A DNA stretch of 64,000 bases from an uncultured Mycoplasma sp. (GTDB lineage Bacteria; Bacillota_I; Bacilli_A; Mycoplasmatales; Metamycoplasmataceae): positions 62,001 to 126,000 of the forward strand of contig CAMRAC010000001.1 of assembly GCA_947039955.1 (NCBI GenBank), in the 5' to 3' direction. Below are positions 26,999-41,811 of this stretch, piece by piece. Under the pieces are notes generated by a model, which was not told the DNA's origin, did no database searches, and saw only the letters and a program-made list of their open reading frames with translations. Every line of letters starts with the position of its first letter. Position 1 is the first letter of the stretch. The position numbers and the translations under genes are program-made.

Positions 26999-27823
26999 TT
27001 ATTGGAATTTTTCCCATTTTTTTAAAAACTCTATTTCTTTTTCTATTTGATTATTTTTATTTATAAGTGAATATATTTCCAAAAATATTGCATCTGATAA
27101 TATAATTTGTGAAATTTTTGAACTAGTAGCAATTACTCTGACATTTTTTTCTAGTTCCCTTAAGTTTATTGTCAAATCTATGTTTTTTAATTTTTCATTA
27201 TTAGCTGTGATTAAAAAAGTCTTACCACCAACAGATTTAACACACTCATTTAAGAAGAGAACTTCTTTTGTTGTTCCTGATTTGGAAAAACAAATCAATA
27301 AATCATCATTGTTAAAATGAGCAACTTTCAATATTGAATTATGGACATCATTTGAACCAACAACATTTAAACCGATTTTTTGAAGATTTGTAGCCATTTC
27401 CAAACTTGCTAAATAAGAAGAACCGACTCCAAATATAATTATTTTTCTAGCATTGATTATTTCTTTACAAATTTTAGAAAAATTGTCTAAATCTAAATTT
27501 ATTAATGTTTCATTAATGGCATAATTATTATATGACCTCAGGTTATTAACTCTATCGTCAACTGTATTATTGGAACTTATCCCATAAGACATTTGTTGTT
27601 TAGTAAGTTCTTGATTGATAAATAACTTCATTTCTAATATTGTTGAAAAACCTAATTTTTGCGAAAGTCTAGAAATGGTTGATTTAGAAGTGAATATTTC
27701 TTTTGAATAATCCACAATGTTTAACAAAAGGAATTGACTAGGATTAATATTAATCTCTTTTACTATTTCTATTTCTAAATCACTAAGAGAATCATTCAAA
27801 TTTATTATTTCATTTATTTTCAT
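26999..27823 (-). CDS. RpiR-family transcriptional regulator (HTH + SIS)
   Basis: STISRLSQKLGF HTH; IIFGVGSSYLASLEMATNLQKIG and CFSKSGTTKEVLFL SIS motifs. Confidence 0.9.
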   Translation of the reverse strand: MKINEIINLNDSLSDLEIEIVKEININPSQFLLLNIVDYSKEIFTSKSTISRLSQKLGFSTILEMKLFINQELTKQQMSYGISSNNTVDDRVNNLRSYNNYAINETLINLDLDNFSKICKEIINARKIIIFGVGSSYLASLEMATNLQKIGLNVVGSNDVHNSILKVAHFNNDDLLICFSKSGTTKEVLFLNECVKSVGGKTFLITANNEKLKNIDLTINLRELEKNVRVIATSSKISQIILSDAIFLEIYSLINKNNQIEKEIEFLKKWEKFQ

Positions 27824-27956
27824 TAATTAATTATACATTTATATTTAATATAGATTAAACACTTAGAGACCATAATTTAACCTTATATTTTCTTAGTCAT
27901 TTTGAAATTTATAATATAATTAGTTTAAAATAAAATAGGAAATAAAAGGACAGAAC

Positions 27957-28655
27957 ATGACACCACATATAAATGCAAAAAAAGGCGAAATTGCTAAAAC
28001 AGTTTTAATGCCAGGAGATCCTTTAAGAGCTAAATTTATAGCAGAAAACTATCTACAAGATGTAAAGATTGTTAATCAAATAAGAAATATGTTTATGTAT
28101 ACAGGAACATATAACGGCAAACCAGTAACAATTGCCGGTGGAGGTATGGGTTGTCCTTCAATAGGAATTTATTCATATGAACTTTTTAAATTCTATGACG
28201 TTGATAATATTATTAGAGTTGGTTCAGCTGGTTCTTATAAAGAAGATATCAAAATTTATGATTTAGTTTTAGCTACTGAAGCTATCGCAGAAAATACTTC
28301 TTTCACAGAATTGGTTTTAGGAGAAGCAAAAGAAATTATGTTGCCTTCTAAAGAATTAAATGAAAAAATTATTTTAGCCGCTGAAAAACTAGGATCAAAA
28401 ATTATCCAAGGAAGAGTTCACTCATCTGACGTGTTTTATTCAGCAATACCTTTAGCGGAAAGAATTGAAAAAACTGGATCATTAGTTGTAGAAATGGAAT
28501 CATACGCTCTATTCACTAATGCTGAAAAACTTGGAAAAAAAGCAGCTTGTATTTTAACAGTATCAGATAATTTAATTACAAATGAAGAATCAAGTGCTGA
28601 AGAAAGACAAAACGCTTTTAAAGAAATGATGGAATTAGCTTTAGCTATTTTATAA
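27957..28655 (+). CDS. deoD: Purine-nucleoside phosphorylase
   Basis: VLMPGDPLRAKFIAENYL, GGGMGCPSIGIYSYEL, VEMESYALF. Confidence 0.96.
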   Translation: MTPHINAKKGEIAKTVLMPGDPLRAKFIAENYLQDVKIVNQIRNMFMYTGTYNGKPVTIAGGGMGCPSIGIYSYELFKFYDVDNIIRVGSAGSYKEDIKIYDLVLATEAIAENTSFTELVLGEAKEIMLPSKELNEKIILAAEKLGSKIIQGRVHSSDVFYSAIPLAERIEKTGSLVVEMESYALFTNAEKLGKKAACILTVSDNLITNEESSAEERQNAFKEMMELALAIL

Positions 28656-28661
28656 ACTATT

Positions 28662-29954
28662 ATGAACACAGTCGATATAATTAATAAAAAGAAATATAAC
28701 AAAGAAATTTCAAAAGAAGAAATTTCTTTTATTATTAAAGGTTTTACAAATAAACAAATTCCTGACTACCAAATGTCCGCATTGTTAATGTCTATATTCT
28801 TTAATGGTTTAACTGAACAAGAGACAGCAAACTTAACCGAGGCAATGTTATACTCAGGAGAAACGATTGACTTGTCATCAATACCAGGAATCAAATTAGA
28901 TAAACACTCAACTGGCGGAGTAGGAGATAAAACTTCATTAGTCCTTGGTCCAATAGTAGCAGCTTGTGGTGGTATTGTTGCCAAGATGTCAGGTAGAGGT
29001 TTAGGTCACACAGGAGGAACAATTGACAAACTAGAATCCATACCCGGATTTAATTGTTTCTTATCAATTGAAGAATTTAAAAGAGTGGTTAATAAGATTG
29101 GAATTTCTATCATAGGACAAACTGACCTATTAGTTCCTGCAGATAAATTAATTTATTCTCTTAGAGATGTAACAGGAACTGTTGATTCATTACCTCTAAT
29201 CGCTTCTTCAATTATGTCTAAAAAATTAGCAACTGGTAGTGATGCTATTTTGTTAGACATTAAGTGCGGTAATGGAGCTTTCATGAAAGATTTAAAATCT
29301 GCACAAGAATTGGGAAATATCATGATCAAAATTGGTAAGTCTTTAAACAAGGATATTAGAGTAGAGATAACTAATATGAGTCAACCGCTTGGAAAAATGA
29401 TCGGTAATAAAAATGAAATTATAGAATCAATTACTACATTGTCTGGCAAGGGAGAAGCTAACTTTCTCAAACTATGTTTAAGTTCTGCTTCTACTATGTT
29501 AGTTCAAGCAGGAATTGCAAGCAATGAATTAGATGGAGAAAGAATGGCTAGAGAAGCTATATCTTCTGGGAAAGCTTTAAGTAAATTTTATGAACTAATA
29601 TCTGAACAAGGCGGAGATTTAGAATCGCTTAAAAATCCATTATTTTGAAATCCAAAAAACAAAGTTGAAATATTAGCTACAGAAAATGGATTTTTAGAAA
29701 TACATGATTCTTTAGTGTTTGGTAATGTAGCCTTAAAATTAGGTGCAGGTAGAAATACCAAAGAAGATGTTATTGATTTCGAAGCAGGAATTGAATTGAA
29801 AAAAATAACTAATGATTTTATTAAAAAAGGAGATGTACTTTTTGTTTTGTATTCAACCAAGATTATTAACTTATCTTTAATTAAAGACTTAAATATGGGT
29901 TATAAAATAAACAATAAAGTTATATCTAATAAAGTTATTCTTGATAAAATTTAA
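28662..29954 (+). CDS. deoA: Thymidine / pyrimidine-nucleoside phosphorylase
   Basis: DKHSTGGVGDKTSLVLGPIVAACGG, MSGRGLGHTGGTIDKLESIPG. Confidence 0.95.
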
Positions 29955-29968
29955 ATAAGGAGAATTAT

Positions 29969-30631
29969 ATGAAATTTGAAAGCATGATGGATCACACTTA
30001 TTTAAAGCCAGAAGGTACAAGTAAAGAGATTGACAAATTAATCGAAGAAGCGGTTGAGTGAAAATTTGGAGGAGTGTGTATTAATTCATCTTGAGTTAAA
30101 CACGCAAGAGAAAAAATTGGTAAAGCAGACATTAAAATTGTTTCTGTTATTGGTTTCCCTTTGGGAGCAAGTGCTACACAGGCTAAAGTCCAAGAAGCTA
30201 AGTTAGCAATTGACCATGGAGCAGATGAAATCGATATGGTTATTAATATCGGTCGTTTTAGAGATGGTCAATATGACTATGTTTTAAACGAAATTAAAAA
30301 AATTAAAGAAGTTATTGGTAAAAAAGTTTTAAAAGTTATTGTTGAAACAGCATTATTAAAAGATTATGAAATTGAAAAAGCTGCCGAAATTGTTTTAGCT
30401 TCTGGAGCAGATTACATTAAGACAAGTACTGGTTTTTCTTATAGAGGAGCAACTATTAAAGATATTGAAATATTTAATAAAGTTATCCAAGGTAAAATCA
30501 AAATGAAAGCTGCTGGAGGAATCAAATCTATCGAAGACTTAGAGCAATATGCTGCGCTAGGAGTAGAGAGATTTGGAACATCTTCTACAATAGCTATTTT
30601 GACAGGTAAAACACCAAAAGAAAAATACTAG
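29969..30631 (+). CDS. deoC: Deoxyribose-phosphate aldolase
   Basis: MMDHTYLKPEGTS, VIGFPLGASAT, ADYIKTSTGF. Confidence 0.96.
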
Positions 30632-32454
30632 TCATCTTTTTTTCTAAAATTTGCACTTGTAAAATAATCAGAATATAACCCCTGATCTTTTTTATTTATT
30701 CCGACCATCATTGATAGTCTTCTTTGTTTTATTTCATCACTAAAAGTATTAACTTCTCTGTTTTTCTTAAATATAATTGAAAATATAATCAATTTTGTAA
30801 AGGTATAAACAAACACAATACAAGCAACCACCATTACTGGGAAAGTTCATGCATCTAAATACTTAAATAAACTTTCTGTGTCAACAAATGAGTAATGGGT
30901 TCCAAACACTATTATTGACATCAAAATAAGCGCATAAACTAAGCTCAAGAGAATTGGGTTTATATTTTTTCCATTTCTTAACACTGTAGTTGAAGGTAAT
31001 ATAACTGTTCATGCTGAACATAAGATTGAATATACACCTATATAGATGTAAGTATTAGATGAGAACCCTTTTATTGCTTCTGACTCAATTAATGTCAATC
31101 TAGCACTTTTATTAATTAATGCAGTAATAATATTTACATTGTATTGTGTGTAAGCAATATCAAACTTTACAATTTGTACATTCCAAAAGGTAAATTGTTC
31201 TAAATTATTAATATTTAAGAATCATGATGGATTATTTTTAATAATTAGCGGGAGATCATTATTAATAAAGCTTTTATACTCTAGCATATTTGTTGGAAGC
31301 TTCATACCTTCTAACATAGGAAAGGAATCGGGTAACGGAGGAATATCTCAACTTCCAGCATATTGACTATTCATTGTATAAATTTTCGCAAGAGGTTGAA
31401 CAACATAATATCCACACACAACAAATAACGATGTTACAACCATACTTATTGCTATCAATTTATAAAATTTAGAAATCTTTAATTTATGAGTATTCGATAT
31501 TGGGTTATATAAATTATAATATTTTATTGAATCTGAAATTCCTGTTGAAAATCAAACCAAGGCATACATTAGGTTAAATCAAATAACTCTCGCCATTTGA
31601 TAAGATAAAGGTACATAATCATCCATGCGAGTAGGCAAAGCTAAACTTAATATTAGTAGAGCAACACCTTTATAAAAAGAAACTGAAATTCCTGCCACCG
31701 CTTCTTGTGAAATATCTTTAAACATTTTAATTGTATACTTGGTTTCTTTATTCGGCTTGAAGACTTTGAAAGGATGTGAAAACTTTATATATAACATAAG
31801 AATGATTATCATTAATAAGCTTGAAACAGATAAGCCTAGTCCGATTCCTTTTGCACCCATTTCTAATATTACTCCAAATACATATGACAAAGTTAATCCA
31901 ATGGCAATAAAAAATATATACAAAAACAATGTTGCATGTCTATTAAATAAATATATGTAAAGAATAAATAAATTAATTATTGCAATAAGACAAATGTATA
32001 TAATTGATGTTCAAACAAAATCCATGCCATATTCTATTGTTTGCATTGTATTAGGTCTATTGCATGAAAAGAATAAATATAAGTAACTTGATGCCGCAAA
32101 AAATATAGATAATACAACACCCATTAAAATACTTATATATATTGAATGAGTCATTATTTCAGATATTTTTTGTTTTGAATAATTATTATTATCTATTTCT
32201 TTAAATTTTTTAGCCAACAGGAAAAATGTGCTTATTGCAAAAGAGATTCCTACTTGTGAAAATGTTAAAAGAAATGCAGAGACATAACCAACACCCATAA
32301 CAACTTGTGACCCAAAAGGATTAACAAAAGCACTAATTATACATAACAAGATTGGCATAATAGAATTTAATAATGAAATTATTATAAAAATCTTACCTCT
32401 ATTTATGGTAGATATTATTGTTTTATTTTTCTGTGATAAATGAGCACTTAACAT
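30628..32454 (-). CDS. Multi-span membrane protein, MATE/polysaccharide-exporter-like
   Basis: 609 codons rejoined over TGA; many hydrophobic helices, MLSAHLSQKNKTIISTINRGKIF start. Confidence 0.55.
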
Positions 32455-32518
32455 TTAATTATTATATTCCTAATTTACAGAAAGAGCAAGCTATTAAATT
32501 TAATTAAAAGTTAAGAGT

Positions 32519-33124
32519 TTATAGTTTTTGTATTTTTTCTCTTCTAGAAGTTAATATTGACGCAACTATTCCTACTCCTGATCAAGCAATTGTAAAAGAA
32601 AATATTGTTCAGAATAAGGGCCCTATTGCACTTTGTTCAGCAACTGTTTTCAAAACTGGATTGAATTCAAAACCAATAATACTATTTATTATAGTTCCTG
32701 ATACCAAGTTAAGTTTTAAAGCGAGACTAGCAGGATCTAATTTCATAGCATCTAAACCATTAATTAAAAGTACTACTCCTAATGATATTGTTAAAAACAT
32801 TATTAAAGCAGATGTGGCAATTAGTGCAACAGAAAAAATTGTTCTAAAAATCTTTTTTATCCCCCCTAAGTTTTCTAACTTCAAAGTGGCAACACTTTCT
32901 TTAATCATGGAAATTGATAACCCAAATGTTGTGACTATAAAAAAACCAAAAACAGCAATTGTAAAACAATATAGCATTACAGCTTCTGCGCCAGATGCAA
33001 TAATATTGTTGGAAAATAATTTTGACCTTACAATTAATAAGAAGATAATTGTTACAGTAAAAGACACAGCCATAGTTACTAATGGCTTGATAAACTTACT
33101 TAATTTTAATTCATTCTTTTTCAA
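32519..33124 (-). CDS. Hypothetical membrane protein
   Basis: Four hydrophobic segments; extended past TGA to TAA 32519-32521. Confidence 0.6.
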
Positions 33125-33247
33125 AGTTTTCTCCTATGCTAGTTAGTTGATTATAACATATAGACTTGTTCTTGTTAGTTCTACATTTACATATTTAGTT
33201 TTAAACTAAGCCTTCTCACTATAACTAACAAACTATGTAAAATAATT

Positions 33248-33285
33248 TTCCAAAAAAATACCATCGATATTATCGAAGGTATAAT
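33248..33285 (-). terminator. Terminator of ABC exporter operon
   Basis: Minus strand ATACCTTCGATAATATCGATGGTATTTTTTT hairpin + T tract. Confidence 0.7.
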
Positions 33286-33320
33286 AAATATTATAATTTT
33301 AATTTCTTTTAAGTATATTT

Positions 33321-35156
33321 CTATTCTTCATTCTCTAGAACATTAGAGTGATATAAATTGTGGTAGAAACCATTTAAACTTAATAGTTCATTATGATTTC
33401 CTTTTTCTATAATAAATCCGTCTTTCATTACAATAATCACATCTGAGTTAACAATTGTTGACAATCTGTGAGCAATAACGAAAGTTGTTTTGTTTTCCAT
33501 TATTTTCAAAATTCCCTTTTGAACATTGTGTTCTGTTTTAGAATCAACGTTTGAAGTAGCTTCATCCAAAATCAAAATATTAGATGGAGAATAATATGCA
33601 CGTGTTAATGAAAGTAATTGTGATTGTCCGGCTGAAAAATCACTTGAATCTTCCACTATTTCATTATAGTTATTTGGTAATAAATTGATGAAGTGATTAG
33701 ATCCTATTTCTTTTGCGGCATTTTTAATATCTTTCATATTAGGTTCACCATTGCTATGTCCATATGCAATGTTTGTCGCAATAGATTCAGAGAATAAAGA
33801 AACTTCTTGTAAAACAACAGAGATGAATTTTCTTAAATTATATTTGTCTAATTCTTGAATATCTTGTCCACCTATTTCAATGGTTCCAGAGTCAAGTTCA
33901 TAAAATCTAAGTAGTAAGTTTATTAGTGTTGTTTTCCCACTTCCTGTAGGACCTACTATAGCTATCTTTTGACCTCTTTTAACATGTAAGTTAAAGTCCT
34001 TAATAATTCTTGGTCCATTTTCATATGAGAAGTTAACATTATTAAACACAATATCTCCATCTAAATTTTTAACTTTCTTAGTTCCTATGTTGATATCATT
34101 TTCAACAACCAATATTTCTTTAATTCTAATTGAACTGAAAATGATTTTTTGTATAAATGTTGCAAACCTTGCCATGTTTCCGAGTTCACCATTTACTTGT
34201 CTAACCATCAATACAAATGATGTAATTGTTCCTAGCGTTAAAAGTGGTTCAATACCCCCGTGAGGAACTTTGAAAGCAATGAATATCAAACCAATAATAT
34301 ATATGATTCCATATGAAAGGTTTTCTGTTAAATCTGTATAAGGTCAAAGTATCCCTGTTTTATATTCAGCTTTTCAAAATTCATGTGCGTGCTTATTATT
34401 GATTTTGTCGAATTCTTTTATAGTTTTTTCTTGTTGACTAAAAAGATATATAGCTACTTTGTTTTTAATATGCTCTTCACTGAAAGATCCAATTTCACCA
34501 ACTTTTTCTTGCATCTTTGAATAATTAGGAGCCGCTGATTTAGCAATTAAAGCAGTACCCATAGTAAAGAATATCATCATCAAGAAAGTAATAACGGCTA
34601 ATAAAGGAGAATAAATTAATAAGGCAATAATTGCTGAAAAAATAATGAATGGTGACACAAACATTGAGGCAAACATTTGAACAGTGTTGGAAATAAATTG
34701 GTCTACATCTGTTGTTGTTCTAGAAATTAATTCTCCTGCCTTGTTTTTATCAATATAGTTTATTGAAACAGAAATTAGTTTTTCAAAAACAGCACGACGT
34801 ATTCTTGATCCTGCTCTATAAGACAATGAAATAGTTGTCATAAACAAGGTATGGTTAGATATAAAGTATGTTATATAAAAAGTAATAGTAATTAGGAAAG
34901 CATAAAGTAAATTTAATATTTCTGGAGTAGTTATTGTTGATCCTCCAGGAGAATCTGCATCAAAAGCACTTATGAATTCATCTAATGTAAAACCAGTAAA
35001 AATAGATGCCATGATAATTGATACTGAAGAAATCATAGAAATAAATAAACACACTATCAACAAGAGTTTATCTGCTTTAAAGAACTCTGAAAAGAATTTT
35101 AATAATTGACGTATTTCTAATTTAGGAACTGTGTTTTTGGAATTTTTATTTCTCAT
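33321..35156 (-). CDS. ABC exporter (TMD-NBD), second subunit
   Basis: IVGPTGSGKTTLINLLLRFYELDSG, FSAGQSQLLSLTRAYY, LILDEATSNVDS; 612 codons joined by TGA. Confidence 0.92.
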
Positions 35157-36889
35157 TATTCCACCGCCTTATCTTGGAACTCATTAATTTCTTTGTAAAC
35201 TTCACATGATTTAATTAATTCATCATGCGTTCCTTTACCTACAATTAATCCTTTATCTAAAACAATTATTTGATCCATATCTTTTATAGTTGAAATTTTT
35301 TGTGCTACAAAAATTTGTGTAATGTTTTGTTTCAATTCATTAATTGATGCTAGAATTTTTTTCTCAGTAATATTGTCAAGCGCTGATGTTGCATCATCGA
35401 AAATTAATATCTTTGAATCTTTTGATAACGTTCTTGCAATAGCAACTCTTTGCTTTTGTCCACCTGATAAATTTTGTCCACTTTGTTCTAATTTATAATG
35501 GAATCCTTCTTTTTTAGAATCAATAAATGGTTTCATTTCTGATATAGTTAGCAAGTCTATTATTTGATCATCACTTAAATCTGGATTACCAAATAATACA
35601 TTTGATTTTATAGTTCCACCGAATAAATATTTTTGTTGAAAAGATATTGATATGTTATCAATTAAATCTTTAGTATTTATTTCTTTTAAATTTATACCAC
35701 CAATTTTAATGCTTCCATGTTGTGAATCAAATAATCTTGTGATTAAATTAATTAAAGCTGATTTACCACTTCCGGTTGAACCTATAATTCCAACTCTACT
35801 ATTTTCCTTAATAGTAAAAGATATATTCTTTAAAACATGCTCAATAGATTCTTCATTGTACTTAAAAGAAACATTCTTAAACACGATGTCACCAGCTTTA
35901 AAATCTTTTCCATTATTGTTGAAGTGGTTGTTTTCTAAATCCATTACTTCTTTCATTCTATTTTTAGATGCATGTGATCTAGCTTTAAATATTTTGATAA
36001 CAATGAATTCGAAAACACTTCACATAATTAAATAAGAATAATTAATAAAAGCGATAATGTTTCCGATTTGAAAGTTGGTTCCAGGGTTTAATCAAATAAT
36101 TAAAGAAAAAGTCATAATAACAAGAACAGATGTTGAAGCTACGAAAGCCAAAGAAAAAGGTCAACCATTGAAAACTTTTTTCTCAGCTTTGACTGATGTA
36201 GCAATTAGGAAATCATTTATCTTAATAAATCTTTGTCTTTGTCTTTCTTTTAAATTAAAAGCCTTAACTACTCTTGCACCTGTAATATTTTCTTTAATAA
36301 TCTTATTGAGTGAATCCGTAGCATCCAATGCTTGAATATAACTTTTCTCAGCATTCATTGACAAAAGTGAAATTACAATGTAAAAGATAATTGCAAAACC
36401 AATTAATGCAATTGCAACCATATAATTTAAAATCAAACACATAATTGAAAATGTTATAAACCTAAATAATGTTGGAATAAATGAAATAACAAAAAAGTTG
36501 AGATAAGTTGAATAGTTTAAATTATCTAATTGTAATCTTGTTAAAAGAGAGTTATCTTTATGATCTTTTAAATCTTCAGGAGAAAGATATTGTATCTTTA
36601 CAAAGACTTTACGTCTGATTTCAGCAAGTTTAGTAGTTGAAAACTTAGCAAGAGACTTTCTACCAAAATAAGTAAATATAAGTCCTAAAGAACCAGCTAA
36701 AATCATCATCAATAAACTAAATACTACATCACTAACAGGGAAAGCTGTTCCGTCTTGAATTGTTGTTTCTGCCGAATTTATTATTAAGCTTAACAAAAAA
36801 GGCAAAGCCGCTCCAAAAATAGCTGCAAAAATACTAAAAATTGAACCTAGTATTAAATTTAGATAATCAACTTTATTCATTTCTCACAT
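35156..36889 (-). CDS. ABC exporter (TMD-NBD), first subunit (start 36889 or 36880)
   Basis: IIGSTGSGKSALINLITRLFD, LSGGQKQRVAIARTL, IFDDATSALD; stop overlaps next start (TAATG). Confidence 0.92.
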
Positions 36890-36941
36890 TTTTGTGTTTT
36901 TATTTTTTATTCTCACGAACTATTCCTTTAATATTTTTTGG

Positions 36942-36970
36942 AAAAAAAACATTTATCTTATGAATAAATG
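36942..36970 (-). terminator. tuf terminator
   Basis: Minus strand CATTTATTCATAAGATAAATGTTTTTTTT. Confidence 0.7.
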
Positions 36971-36991
36971 ATTTTAATTAATTAATTAATT

Positions 36992-38188
36992 TTATTTAAT
37001 AATTTGAGTTACTGATCCAGCTCCAACAGTTCTTCCACCTTCACGGATAGAGAACTTTGTTCCTTCTTCAACAGCAACAGGGTAAATTAACTGAATTGTA
37101 AGTTCGATATTATCTCCAGGGATAACCATTTCTTTACCTTCAGGTAATTCAATTCCACCTGTAACATCAGTTGTTCTAAAGTAAAACTGAGGTTTGTAGT
37201 TTTTAAAGAAAGGAGTGTGACGTCCACCTTCTTCTTTTTTAAGAGCATAAATAGCCGCTTTAAATTCTTTGTGAGGAATAATTGATCCTGGTTTAGCAAG
37301 AACTTGACCACGTTCAACATCTTCTCTAGCAATACCTCTTAATAATAGACCTGCATTATCTCCAGCTAAAGCTTGTTTTAGATTTTTTCTAAACATTTCA
37401 ATACCAGTAACTGTTGTTTTTTTAGTTGGGTGAATCCCTACTATTTCAACATCATCATTGATATTTAATTCTCCACGTTCAACACGACCTGTAGCAACAG
37501 TTCCACGTCCTGTGATTGTAAATACATCTTCAATAGCCATCAAGAATGGTTTATCTTTTTCACGAGCAGGAGCAGTAATATAACTATCAACAGCATCCAT
37601 TAAATCATAAATTTTTTGTTCATAAATTGGATCACCTTGTAGTGCTTTAAGAGCAGAACCAGTAATAACTGGTGCATTATCTCCATCAAATTCGTAATCA
37701 GATAACAATCCTCTTACTTCCATTTCAACTAATTCAATAATTTCATTAGCTTCTTCTGGCGAACCTAACATATCTATTTTGTTTAAGAATACAACAATTT
37801 TAGGAACTCCAACTTGTTTTGAAAGCAAGATGTGCTCTCTAGTTTGAGGCATTGGACCATCTGTTGCAGCAACAACAAGAATACCACCATCCATTTGAGC
37901 AGCACCAGTAATCATGTTTTTAACATAATCAGCGTGTCCTGGACAATCAACGTGAGCATAGTGTCTTGTTAATGTTTCATATTCTATATGTGATGTGTTT
38001 ATTGTTATACCACGAGCTTTTTCCTCAGGTGCTTTATCAATTGAAGCGTAATCTTGTGCTTTTGATAAACCTTTCTTTGAAAGTGCTGTCGCGATTGCAG
38101 CTGTTAAAGTTGTTTTACCATGATCAACGTGACCAATTGTTCCAATATTAACATGCTCTTTCGTTCTATCGAAATCTTCTTTTGCCAT
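36992..38188 (-). CDS. tuf: Elongation factor Tu
   Basis: [35 protein letters not shown]. Confidence 0.99.
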   Translation of the reverse strand: MAKEDFDRTKEHVNIGTIGHVDHGKTTLTAAIATALSKKGLSKAQDYASIDKAPEEKARGITINTSHIEYETLTRHYAHVDCPGHADYVKNMITGAAQMDGGILVVAATDGPMPQTREHILLSKQVGVPKIVVFLNKIDMLGSPEEANEIIELVEMEVRGLLSDYEFDGDNAPVITGSALKALQGDPIYEQKIYDLMDAVDSYITAPAREKDKPFLMAIEDVFTITGRGTVATGRVERGELNINDDVEIVGIHPTKKTTVTGIEMFRKNLKQALAGDNAGLLLRGIAREDVERGQVLAKPGSIIPHKEFKAAIYALKKEEGGRHTPFFKNYKPQFYFRTTDVTGGIELPEGKEMVIPGDNIELTIQLIYPVAVEEGTKFSIREGGRTVGAGSVTQIIK

Positions 38189-38263
38189 TTTATTCTCCTT
38201 ATTAAGTGTTTATGTTCACTTCTTGTTTTTGTTTTGTTTGTGTTTTGTATATATTATATATTA

Positions 38264-39664
<1,401 letters not shown>

Positions 39665-39726
39665 TTAATATATTTGATTACTATTATACTATGATATTTT
39701 TCATATTTGCATATTTTTCAACAAAA

Positions 39727-40851
39727 TTATTTTAAACATTTCTGGATTTCTTTAACTTTATTTAACTTTTCCCAAGATAAATTTAGTTCTTCTCTTCCAA
39801 AATGTCCATATACTGCCGTTTGTAAATATACTGGATTTTTCAATTCTAAATCTTTGATTATTCCTCTAGGTGATAAATCAAAGACTTTTTTAACTATTTC
39901 AGAGATCTTTTCCTTAGATATTGTCTCTGTTCCAAATGTTTCATAAGAAATAGATATAGGTTGAGCTACACCAATTGCATATGATAATTGAATTTCTAAC
40001 TTCTTAGCAATTCCAGCGGCAACTAGGTTTTTAGCCACTCATCTTGCAGCATAAGCAGCAGAACGATCAACTTTAGTACAATCTTTACCACTAAAAGCAC
40101 CACCACCATGACGTGCCATACCTCCATATGTATCAACAATGATTTTTCTTCCAGTTAATCCAGTATCACCAATGGGTCCGCCAACAACAAAACTACCAGA
40201 AGGATTAATTAATGTTCTGTACTCTGTATTTTTGAAAAACTTATTAATTGTTGGTTCAATGATTAGTTTTTTAACATCTTGTGCGAATTTATCTTTATCA
40301 TAATCACTTGAATGTTGAATAGACATCAAAATATCTCTAACTTCAATTATCCCATTTTCCATGTAATCTACTGTTACTTGTGATTTCATATCTGCTTTTA
40401 ATTCTTTAATTTTATTAGAAACTCTTAATTCTTCAGCTTTTCTAACTAACTCATGAGCCACAGTGATTGCTATTGGCATGTAATTAGATGTTTCATCACT
40501 TGCATAACCAAACATAATGCCTTGATCTCCTGAACCAATATCATCTTTTAAATCAACGCTATTTCTTATTTCTTCAGATTGTTTATTAACATTAGAAATA
40601 ATTGAAAAGTCATTTTCAGTATATCCTAAGTTCATTAATATTTCTCAAGCTATTTTCACAAAATCAACATAAGTAGATGTTGTTAATTCTCCACCTATAA
40701 TAACAAGTCTGTTTGAAGCCATTACTTCAATAGCGACTTTGGCGTTAGGGTCATTTGTAAGAACTGCATCCAATATTCCATCTGATATTTGATCGCAAAT
40801 TTTATCAGGATGACCTTTACCAACCGATTCTGATGTGAAAATTCCTGTCAT
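39727..40851 (-). CDS. metK: S-adenosylmethionine synthase
   Basis: [58 protein letters not shown]. Confidence 0.97.
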
Positions 40852-40949
40852 AAATACCCCGTTTATCTTTAATATAATTTAAATAATAACATAAAATAAC
40901 TTATGATATTTATAATAGAAATACAGATTAATATACAGGAGATAAATTT

Positions 40950-41786
40950 ATGATAAAAATATTATTAGCAGGTACACCTTCTTTCTCAGTTCCAATATTT
41001 GAAGAAATTATTAAAAACTTTGAAGTTGTTGGCATAATAACTCAACCAGATAAAAAATCAGGCAGAGGAATGAAGTTAATTAGTTCTCCAGTTAAAAATT
41101 TAGCTTTAAAACATAACATCAAATTATTTCAAGAAGATAAAATTGGTAATTTATTTCCAGAACTATCTTTGTTAAATTTTGATGTATTTTTAACAGCTGC
41201 CTTCGGACAATTAATTCCTGATAATATTTTGGCTCTTCCTACAAAAGGGTCAATTAATGTTCATGGATCTTTATTGCCAGAATATCGTGGAGCGGCACCA
41301 ATCCAACACTCAATATGAAATGGTGATAAGGAAACGGGAATTTCTTTGATTTATATGATTAAAAAAATGGATGCAGGGGATATTATTTTTACAACAAAAG
41401 TTTCTATTGAAGATAACGATTCTAGTGATGACATATTTGATAAATTATCAATTGTTGCTTCACAAAACATTACTAATTGATTAACTAAATTTACTAATGA
41501 TGATTTTCAAGCTATTGAACAAGATATTGATAAAGTGACTTTTGCTTCCAAATTAAATAAAGAAGATGGATTATTAATAAAAGATTCATCTGAAAAAATG
41601 ATTAATAAAATAAGAGCTTTCAATTCAAATCCTGGAGCTTATCTATTTATGGATAATAAACGTGTCAAAATTTTTAAAGCAACAAAGGTTGAAAATAAAA
41701 ATTATTTACGAATTGAAACATTAGATGATTTTATTTATTCTTCTAAATATCAATTTGAAGGTAAAAAGATTATCGATATTAAATAA
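40950..41786 (+). CDS. fmt: Methionyl-tRNA formyltransferase
   Basis: [38 protein letters not shown]; joined through TGA. Confidence 0.94.
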
Positions 41787-41811
41787 AAAATTGAATTATA
41801 ATTTAAATAAT

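Noticed and set aside
35652-36335. 127-aa and 86-aa plus-strand ORFs inside the ABC exporter
   Set aside because: Antisense shadows of TMD/NBD coding sequence
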